A stretch of 60,472 nt of DNA from contig JAUSAZ010000049.1 in assembly GCA_030652255.1 (NCBI GenBank), forward strand, positions 1 to 60,472. Reading direction: 5' to 3'. How positions within the stretch are numbered: position 1 is the stretch's first letter; each line of letters starts with the position of its first letter. Made by a program: the position numbers and the translations under genes. Below, piece by piece: positions 52,212-60,472 of the stretch. The DNA is from Myxococcales bacterium (GTDB lineage Bacteria > Myxococcota_A > Polyangia > Polyangiales > Ga0077539). A model generated the notes under the pieces. That model saw only the letters and a list, made by a program, of their open reading frames with translations. It had not been told where the DNA came from and searched no databases.

Positions 52212-54300
52212 GGCGGTTGCCTCCCACGATCTCGTTCTTGGACGGAATGGTCAGCCGGTAGCTGAACTCGACGGCGCTGCGACCGCCCGCCGGGACGATC
52301 ACCTCCCAGCGCAGGCCCCCGCGCACCGCGGCGCCGCGCTCGGCCTGGGTGAAGCGCTCGGGCTCCGGTCGCGCGCCCTTCGGGGTGACCTCGACGTGCT
52401 TCTCATCGGTGACCGGCAGCCGGTCGATGAGCTCGACCAGCGCGGGCGAGCCGAGCGCCGAGGAGAGCTCGATGGACACCGTGTGGTCGATCACCGTGTC
52501 GCCGCCGAGCAGGCCCGCCGTGTCCTCCTTCGCGCGCACGTTGCGGGCGACCCGCAGCCGCTCGTCGACGCCCATCCCCACCCGCAGGGTGCCCCCGCGG
52601 TCGATGTGCTGGATCGACGCCACCACCAGCAGGCTGCCGTCGACGTAGACGTCCACGGGGCCCGCCAGCAGCGGCGCGTCGAAGGGATTGCGCAGCTCCA
52701 CCTCACGGAAGACGTCCGCGCTCTCGCACGCGATGACCCGCCATCGGACCGTCGGCGTGGCGTCGCCCGCGCCGAGCGGAACCCGGTGCGTGAGCCCGTC
52801 CGAGGGCACCTCCACCAGCCCCTCGGCGCGGTAGCGGTAGTCGAACATCCCGCGCGAGACCATCGGGTCGTGCACGCCCGCCGGGGGCGTCTCCAGCGCC
52901 CGCACCGCCGCGTCGCGCTGCGCCTTCCAGGCGTCGCCCCCGTCGCGCCCGAGGCGCCCGCGCCGTGCGCCGTCGGGCGCGCCCATGGTGAGCCCGTCGT
53001 AATCCAGCCACGCGTCCGAGGGCTCGACGACCGGCTCGGGCGCGCTCGGGGCCTCCTCGGCGAGGGGCCCACCGCCGCCCGCCCCGAAGGACCTCGCGCT
53101 CGCGAACAGCCCCGCGCTCTTCGGCGCCGCCACGGCGGCGCGCATCGCCTGCGGGGGAGGCACCATGCCCGGCGCCATGGCAGCGGCCGGCGACGCCATG
53201 CGCGATCGGAGCAGCGCGCCGCGCTCGACTCCGCCCGCCCCTTCCGCGGCGCCCCGGGGGGCGTCCTCGGCGCGCCCGTCGTCGAGGTCGAGCTCCGCCG
53301 CGGCCTCGGCGCCCAGCTCGTCGAGCGCCCAGCCGGTCATCTGCGGCGCTGGCGGAGGCGGTGGCTCGGGGAGCGCGCCGAAGGCCCGGTCGAAGCCGCC
53401 GAACATCGCGTCGACCCCGGCGGGCGGCGGACGAAACGCCCGCTTCGGCGGCGGCTGCGCGCGCCCGAAGCGCAGCGACGGCAGCGTTGGGAGGCGGGCG
53501 TCGAAGAGCATGTTGGCCGTGGACAGCTCGAGCCGCGCGTCGCGCCAGTCCTCGCCCGAGCGCTGCGCGACGAGGGCCTCGCTGATCCACGTCGCGGCGC
53601 GCGCGTGGTCGCGGATGCGGAGCGTGTACACGGGCCACCAGCGCGCGGCGTCGACCGCGTAGGTGAGGTCGAGGTGGGGGAGGGGGCCGTCGCCGCGCAC
53701 CGTGATCAGCACGCGCCGCGTCGGGTGGGCGGCGCCCACGAGCTCCGAGCTCCGGGCCTGCGAGGCCTGCGTGCGGGCTCGTTCGAGGGCACGCGCGAGG
53801 TCGTGGCGCTCGCGGTGGAGGGCGTCGAGGCGCGCGTCGAGGTCGGCCGCGAGGGCGCCGAGCATGGCGTTCGCGGCGAGGGTCTCGCGCGTCCGCGGCA
53901 GCACCGAGCGCGGGTGGTCGGGCGCCCGGCGCGCGCGGTGCCCGGGGTCGAGCCGCGCCTCGGCGACGGCGTCGCGGCGCCGCTGGGTGACGCCCGCGTG
54001 CCGGTCGATGCGACGGATCTTCCGCTCCAGCTCGCGCACGGCCTCCAGCGATCGGCCGAGGGCGGAGCCCGCCGCGGGCACCACCAGCGACGAGCGGACC
54101 AGCACCAGCGCGCGCCCCGGCGCCTCCGGGGGGAGGCTCACCCGGAACGACCCCGGGGCCGCGAGCAGCGGGAGCCCGTCGAGCACCAGCGTGAGCTCCC
54201 CGTCGGCGGGCGCTGTCCCGGGCAAGACCCGTCGGGTGACGCGGGCCCCCCGCGCGAACACCTGGACGTGGGTGATGCTGCTCTCACATGGGATCGCCAC
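52204..54300 (-). CDS. DUF4139/MuiA-like protein, long paralogue with low-complexity insert
   Basis: 698 aa from GTG 54300, chosen because GGGAGGAG lies nine bases upstream; a TTG further upstream (54369) has nothing. Same layout as the downstream gene: N-terminal DUF4140-like beta part (ITHVQVFARGARVTRRVLPG), coiled coil (LEAVRELERKIRRIDRHAG), then DUF4139 (PLPHLDLTYAVDAARWWPVYT), interrupted by a P/A/G/M-rich insert of about 150 residues. It ends with EFSYRLTIPS. The two genes overlap by 8 nt, so they are made together and may form a heteromer (inference). Confidence 0.85.
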   Translation of the reverse strand: MAIPCESSITHVQVFARGARVTRRVLPGTAPADGELTLVLDGLPLLAAPGSFRVSLPPEAPGRALVLVRSSLVVPAAGSALGRSLEAVRELERKIRRIDRHAGVTQRRRDAVAEARLDPGHRARRAPDHPRSVLPRTRETLAANAMLGALAADLDARLDALHRERHDLARALERARTQASQARSSELVGAAHPTRRVLITVRGDGPLPHLDLTYAVDAARWWPVYTLRIRDHARAATWISEALVAQRSGEDWRDARLELSTANMLFDARLPTLPSLRFGRAQPPPKRAFRPPPAGVDAMFGGFDRAFGALPEPPPPPAPQMTGWALDELGAEAAAELDLDDGRAEDAPRGAAEGAGGVERGALLRSRMASPAAAMAPGMVPPPQAMRAAVAAPKSAGLFASARSFGAGGGGPLAEEAPSAPEPVVEPSDAWLDYDGLTMGAPDGARRGRLGRDGGDAWKAQRDAAVRALETPPAGVHDPMVSRGMFDYRYRAEGLVEVPSDGLTHRVPLGAGDATPTVRWRVIACESADVFREVELRNPFDAPLLAGPVDVYVDGSLLVVASIQHIDRGGTLRVGMGVDERLRVARNVRAKEDTAGLLGGDTVIDHTVSIELSSALGSPALVELIDRLPVTDEKHVEVTPKGARPEPERFTQAERGAAVRGGLRWEVIVPAGGRSAVEFSYRLTIPSKNEIVGGNRRG

Positions 54301-54508
54301 GGGTCGCTCCTCCCGCGCGGTGAACGCCGCGCAGCGCGCAAGGTCGCACGGTGCGATCGGGGCGGGCAACGAGGCCTTTGGTGTCGGCGGAGACGATCTG
54401 GCGATGCGGTGGAGAAATAGCCGACGGCCCCGGAGACGGCGCCCGTTGGGGCTATCGTCACGCGGGGCCGATGCGGGGAGCGGACCTTAGGGGTTGTTCA
54501 GACCGCGA

Positions 54509-55000
54509 TCAGCGGTTCTGATCCCAGGTGTCCTCGTGGGTCACGCCGCCGTTGGTGTACGTCCAGGAGATCGTGTGGAACACGAAGGTGATCTCCTCGA
54601 GGGCCGGGTCGGTCGAGGTCGCGGGGACCATGGTGTCCGGCACGATCTGCTTCTGCGAGGAGATGCGGCCCTGCTTGAAGGCCACGGTGTAGAACTGCTC
54701 GGTGGTGCCGTCGCCCGTGGGGTTCGGGCGGAAGAACTTGAAGGTCGCCTCGATGACCTGGTTCTCCACGAGGGCCTTGCAGAGCAGCGGCGAGGACTTG
54801 TCGATGCGCTTGCGGATGAGGAGCGGCTCGTACTGACGGCGACCGGTCGCCATGCCCGAGCCCGCCTCGCGGGCGGTCTTCACGGCCTGCTCGTAGTAGA
54901 CGCACTCGATCGAACCCTCGCGGCCGAGGCTCGTCTGCGTGCTGTCGCCCTTGATCTCGGAGCCGTTCGCCTTGAGATAGAGATGTACGGTTTCGGCCAT
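54509..55000 (-). CDS. hcp: Hcp-family type VI secretion tube protein (orphan)
   Basis: 163 aa from ATG 55000. MAETVHLYLKANGSEIKGDS is the usual Hcp start; the rest (ECVYYEQAVKTAREAGSGMA, then RRQYEPLLIRKRIDKSSPLL and AFKQGRISSQKQIVPDTMVP) and the C-terminal TFVFHTISWTYTNGG follow the Hcp1 barrel pattern. Length is typical. Hcp hexamers form the inner tube of T6SS. No tss/vgrG gene is in this window, so it is an orphan copy. It sits behind a sigma54-type promoter (55084-55099), divergent from an FHA-sigma54 activator. GAGGATC precedes the start. Confidence 0.9.
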   Translation of the reverse strand: MAETVHLYLKANGSEIKGDSTQTSLGREGSIECVYYEQAVKTAREAGSGMATGRRQYEPLLIRKRIDKSSPLLCKALVENQVIEATFKFFRPNPTGDGTTEQFYTVAFKQGRISSQKQIVPDTMVPATSTDPALEEITFVFHTISWTYTNGGVTHEDTWDQNR

Positions 55001-55352
55001 GGTGATCCTCGATGGTGGGTCGAAATGATGTTGTGTCGTTGGCCACCGTGCCCACAGTGGGTGACCTCGACGGGCCGGACTTGAGCACCACTCATGCCAC
55101 CCGCGCAAGGGCCCCCTGGCCGTTGGTGGTCACCGCAGGAATTCGCGCCGAACCCATCGTCCCCGCGCCGTGCGCCCAGGTCTGCCGTCCGTGGACGCGC
55201 GTCCAACGCACCCCCCGCCGCGGTACCTCCGTCGTGGTGCCGGGCGATGCCATCCTCCAGCTTCGCGGGCCTTCGGACACGAGTCCCAGCCATTGGACGA
55301 TCGTCGAAAGCCGTTCCTCTCGTGGTCGACCGGGGTACACTCCCGGCCGTTC
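55001..55352. other. Divergent control region between hcp and the FHA-sigma54 activator
   Basis: 352 nt without a gene. It contains the sigma54-type promoter toward hcp (55084-55099). Toward the activator the only candidate is TACACT at 55336-55341, a weak -10 very near the ATG at 55353. No further repeats seen. Confidence 0.5.
55084..55099 (-). promoter_or_regulatory. Sigma54-type promoter of hcp
   Basis: On the minus strand TGGCATG-AGTG-GTGCT matches TGGCACG-N4-TTGC(A/T) at 10 of 12 fixed positions, including the invariant GG and GC with the required 10-nt spacing. The start of transcription would be near 55073, leaving a leader of about 73 nt before ATG 55000. An FHA-sigma54 activator gene is divergently placed right next to it. 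Confidence 0.6.
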
Positions 55353-56681
55353 ATGAACGACGAGCGCACGCTGGTGAACATCGGGGACTTCGGCTTCGCG
55401 CGCAGCATGCTGCTGCACGAGCCGCAGCTCCGCTGGGTCGACTCCGCGGGCTCGCACAGCTACCTGGTGCAGGGCCGCCGGATGATCGGCTCGGCCGACG
55501 ACTGCGACATCATCGTGCGCGACGGCGAGGTGTCCCGCCTGCACGCCTCGCTCGAGGTCACCGCCGACGGCGCGTGGGTGCGCGACCTCGGCAGCCGCAA
55601 CGGCACCTTCGTCAACGGCGTGCGGGTGCGCGAGGCGCAGGTGCCCGACGGCGGGTGCGTGCACGTCGGCGGCACCGACCTCTGGCTCTTCTACAACCAG
55701 AACGCCGCCGAGCTCGAGCTCTGGCCCTTCGAGCGCTTCGGCCCGCTGTGGGGGCGCAGCTCGCCGATGCGCGAGCTCTTCGCGCAGCTGTACCGGGTGG
55801 CGCTGCTCGACTCGACGGTGCTCGTGCTCGGCGAGACGGGCACGGGCAAGGAGCTCGTCGCGAAGGCCATCCACGAGGCCTCGCCGCGCGTCGAGAAGCC
55901 CTTCGTCGTGGTCGACTGCGGCGCGCTCGCGGAGAGCCTCCTCGAGGCCGAGCTCTTCGGCCACGCGAAGGGCGCGTACACGGGCTCCGTGGGCGCTCGC
56001 GCGGGGGCCATCGAGTCCGCCGACGGGGGCACGGTGTTCCTCGACGAAATCGGCGAGATGCCCATGTCAATGCAGCCCAAGCTGCTGCGCGCGCTCGAGG
56101 GGCGCATGGTGCGGCGCGTGGGCGAGACGCAGTACCGCACGGTCAACGTGCGCTTCATCGCGGCGACGCACCGCGACCTCGCGAGCATGGTCAACGTCGG
56201 CACCTTCCGCGAAGACCTCTACTTCCGGCTCTCGGTGGTCCCGCTCACGGTGCCGCCGCTGCGCGACCGCCTCGACGACATCCCCCTGCTCGTGGAGAAG
56301 CTGCTGCCGCCCGGGGCGCAGGGCACGATCACCCCCGACCTGCTGCGCGAGATGCGCCAGCGCCCGTGGGCGGGCAACGTTCGTGAGCTGCGCAACTTCG
56401 TCGAGCGCGCGCTGGCCCTCGGGGCGCGCGGAGCGCTGCACCTGGCCGCGGCGCGGCGCGACGAGAAGAGCGCGAGCGCGCCGCCGCCGGAGGGGGCGCT
56501 CCCAGGGGTGAACGCCGACGAGCCCTTCAAGCTCCTGCGCGACCGGTGGCTCGACCACCTCGAGCGGGCCTACCTCCGCTCGATGATGGAGCGGCACAAG
56601 CGCGACACCAGCGCCATCGCCCAGGCCTCCGGGCTCGATCGCAGCTACGTCTACCGGCTGATGCGCAAGCACGAACTCTGA
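55353..56681 (+). CDS. FHA-domain sigma54 activator (enhancer-binding protein)
   Basis: 442 aa from ATG 55353. N-terminal FHA domain (about 30-115): RMIGSADDCDIIV, SRLHASLEV, RDLGSRNGTFVNG. AAA+ core (about 130-365): Walker A GETGTGKE, VDCGALAESLLEAELFGH, sigma54-contact loop GAYTGS (a variant of GAFTGA), Walker B GGTVFLDEIGEM, arginine-finger region FREDLYFRLSVVPL. C-terminal Fis-type HTH (SAIAQASGLDRSYVYRLMRK). The FHA replaces the usual receiver or GAF, suggesting control by a Ser/Thr kinase; such activators are common in Myxococcota. Likely regulator of the divergent hcp. Confidence 0.92.
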   Translation: MNDERTLVNIGDFGFARSMLLHEPQLRWVDSAGSHSYLVQGRRMIGSADDCDIIVRDGEVSRLHASLEVTADGAWVRDLGSRNGTFVNGVRVREAQVPDGGCVHVGGTDLWLFYNQNAAELELWPFERFGPLWGRSSPMRELFAQLYRVALLDSTVLVLGETGTGKELVAKAIHEASPRVEKPFVVVDCGALAESLLEAELFGHAKGAYTGSVGARAGAIESADGGTVFLDEIGEMPMSMQPKLLRALEGRMVRRVGETQYRTVNVRFIAATHRDLASMVNVGTFREDLYFRLSVVPLTVPPLRDRLDDIPLLVEKLLPPGAQGTITPDLLREMRQRPWAGNVRELRNFVERALALGARGALHLAAARRDEKSASAPPPEGALPGVNADEPFKLLRDRWLDHLERAYLRSMMERHKRDTSAIAQASGLDRSYVYRLMRKHEL

Positions 56682-56733
56682 CCCCGCGGCGCCGGGAGCT
56701 CTCACCGCGGAGTCAAGTGATCGGGGAGGGGCC

Positions 56734-56763
56734 TTGACACTCTTCGGGTGAGTCGGTCATAAC
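56734..56763 (+). promoter_or_regulatory. Promoter of the str (rpsL) operon
   Basis: TTGACA (56734-56739) and CATAAC (56758-56763, 4/6) with an 18-nt spacer. The transcription start would be near 56770, with a leader of about 73 nt before rpsL. Confidence 0.6.
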
Positions 56764-56842
56764 GCCGCCCCTCGCGACAGGTCCCCCGTGCATGGACGGC
56801 GGAGACCCTCAGAACTCCAGCGAAGCGAAGAGTCACTCAACG

Positions 56843-57241
<399 letters not shown>

Positions 57242-57244
57242 TCG

Positions 57245-57715
57245 ATGCCTCGTCGTGGAGAAGTCTCGAAGCGCAAGAACGTCCCCGATCCCAAGTACAA
57301 GGATCGCCTGGTCGCCAAGCTCACCAACACCGTGATGCTCAGCGGCGAGAAGTCGATCGCCGAGGGGATCGTCTACGGGGCCTTTGATCTCATCCAGGCC
57401 CGCCAGAAGGAGGATCCCCTGGAGGTCTTCCGCAAGGCGCTGGACAACATCAAGCCCAAGGTCGAAGTGAAGTCCCGCCGGGTCGGCGGCGCCACCTACC
57501 AGGTGCCGGTCGAAGTGCGCCCCGATCGTCGGGTCTCGCTTGCCATGCGCTGGATGGTGATGTACTCGCGCTCCCGTGGCGAGAAGACCATGGCTGAGCG
57601 GCTGGCCAACGAGCTGTCCGAAGCGAGCCAGGGCCGCGGCAACGCGGTGAAGAAGAAGGAAGACACCCACAAGATGGCCGACGCCAACAAGGCGTTCGCC
57701 CACTACCGCTGGTGA
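57245..57715 (+). CDS. rpsG: 30S ribosomal protein S7
   Basis: 156 aa, the standard length. [20 protein letters not shown], then [15 protein letters not shown] and the C-terminal [17 protein letters not shown] are the family strings. Binds 16S rRNA 3' domain and is the usual repressor of the str operon. It starts 3 nt after the rpsL stop. Confidence 0.98.
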   Translation: MPRRGEVSKRKNVPDPKYKDRLVAKLTNTVMLSGEKSIAEGIVYGAFDLIQARQKEDPLEVFRKALDNIKPKVEVKSRRVGGATYQVPVEVRPDRRVSLAMRWMVMYSRSRGEKTMAERLANELSEASQGRGNAVKKKEDTHKMADANKAFAHYRW

Positions 57716-58027
57716 GGCTGGTTCGAGCGTAATGCTGACGACGACATAAGACGACCAACGCCGCGCCACCCCGCAGATCCAAGTGATCGCGTCGGGTGGG
57801 TCAAAGAGCGGGGGATCTCCTCACCGGAGCTCCCACGCGAGCGTGTGTAGCGCTGGTTGTTACCCTCCCGGGCCATGAAGTACTTCTCCGAGGGCGAGAA
57901 GGAAAGGTACCCCGGGGGGGTTTCGTTTGTGCTGCGTATCGACTACTTCCCGCAACCGCCTTCTGGTTTCGTTTCAACGTAGACCCACGCCGCCCCCGCT
58001 GGGCGGCGAACCGACGGAGAAGACCAC
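57716..58027 (+). other. 312-nt gap between rpsG and fusA
   Basis: Unusually long for the str operon, which is normally tight here. I find no convincing promoter or terminator. A 35-codon open frame with ATG 57875 and stop TAG at 57980-57982 is present, starting [15 protein letters not shown]. It has no Shine-Dalgarno, so I do not call it a gene; it could be a leader peptide or nothing. Confidence 0.4.
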
Positions 58028-60148
<2,121 letters not shown>

Positions 60149-60205
60149 CAAGCGCTTCAACCCTCAAGTCACAACCTAAGAAACGAAACGGAGCACAGAA
60201 GAGTC

Positions 60206-60472
60206 ATGGCCAAGGAGAAGTTCAGCCGCAGCAAGCCCCACGTGAACGTCGGCACCATCGGTCACATCGACCACGGCAAGACGACCCTCACGGCGGCGAT
60301 CAGCGCGGTGCTGTCGAAGGCGAAGGGCGCGAAGTTCAAGGCGATCTCGTACAAGGACATCGCCAAGGGCGGCATCGACCGCGACGCCACCAAGACGGTG
60401 ACCATCGCCGCGGCGCACGTGGAGTACGAGTCGCAGAACCGGCACTACGCGCACGTCGACTGCCCCGGACAC
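60206..60472 (+). CDS. tuf: Elongation factor Tu, partial, unusual switch I
   Basis: The first 89 codons only; the window ends inside the gene. [21 protein letters not shown]-loop GHIDHGKTT, and DCPGH are standard. The switch I region differs from the canonical APEEKARGITI: it reads [20 protein letters not shown], so RGITI is replaced by KTVTI. The metal-binding Thr (Thr61 in E. coli numbering) is still there. Similar switch I forms are known to me from planctomycete EF-Tu. Leader between fusA and tuf is 57 nt with GGAG. Confidence 0.95.
   Translation, partial: MAKEKFSRSKPHVNVGTIGHIDHGKTTLTAAISAVLSKAKGAKFKAISYKDIAKGGIDRDATKTVTIAAAHVEYESQNRHYAHVDCPGH

Noticed and set aside
57875..57982. 35-codon frame between rpsG and fusA as a gene
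   Set aside because: No Shine-Dalgarno and mixed codon use; kept only as an observation.

Overview
High-GC (about 70 percent), gene-dense chromosomal DNA, most consistent with a Myxococcota (delta-type, Polyangia-like) bacterium. The reasons are many D/A/P-rich lipoproteins and outer-membrane barrels, a Hanks-type Ser/Thr kinase, FHA proteins including an FHA-sigma54 activator, multi-PAS hybrid kinases, a LexA operator resembling the one recalled for Myxococcus, and GTG/ATG start overlaps. No mobile element, CRISPR array, tRNA or rRNA gene was seen. Placement is inference; no database was searched.

Layout. 0.2-8.8 kb: minus-strand envelope genes (two outer-membrane barrels, lipoproteins, a periplasmic helical protein) plus a TIGR01777 epimerase. 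8.8-13.7 kb: M18 aminopeptidase, Ser/Thr kinase, FHA/zinc-ribbon protein, aldo/keto reductase, membrane protein. 13.7-14.05 kb: a gene-free stretch with a long inverted repeat and one copy of a 55-nt dispersed repeat (second copy at 48.8 kb). 14-21.7 kb: Ski2-like helicase coupled to an amidase, Uma2-like nuclease fold, pncB, SirB1-like protein, HU. 21.8-28.6 kb: lipoproteins, an alpha/beta hydrolase coupled to a His-rich protein, and a DUF58-TgpA transglutaminase pair. 29-32 kb: a lipoprotein caspase facing a Zucchini/PLD6-like single-HKD protein. 33-39 kb: three signalling proteins (REC-EAL, REC-HK, PAS-PAS-PAS-HK-REC). 39-40.5 kb: lexA coupled to a GIDE (MUL1-like) membrane protein, with a LexA box inside the lexA promoter. 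40.5-44.1 kb: murein endopeptidase, DUF2752 protein, glutaredoxin, and a GH113-like secreted hydrolase with a problematic start. 44.2-47.4 kb: ftsE-ftsX-degenerate LytM (EnvC-like)-ruvC. 47.5-54.3 kb: membrane protein, a repeat-domain lipoprotein and two overlapping DUF4139 paralogues. 54.5-56.7 kb: an orphan Hcp gene behind a sigma54-type promoter, divergent from an FHA-sigma54 activator. 56.7-60.5 kb: str operon (rpsL, rpsG, fusA, tuf; tuf runs off the end).

The most interesting units are the Hcp/FHA-sigma54 module, the SOS-coupled GIDE protein, the lipoprotein caspase next to the PLD6-like protein, the FtsEX/degenerate-LytM cassette, the EF-Tu with a non-standard switch I segment, and the 55-nt dispersed repeat. 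Several starts listed here were moved downstream of the longest open frame to reach a signal peptide, a Shine-Dalgarno sequence or a family-typical N terminus; each case is noted.
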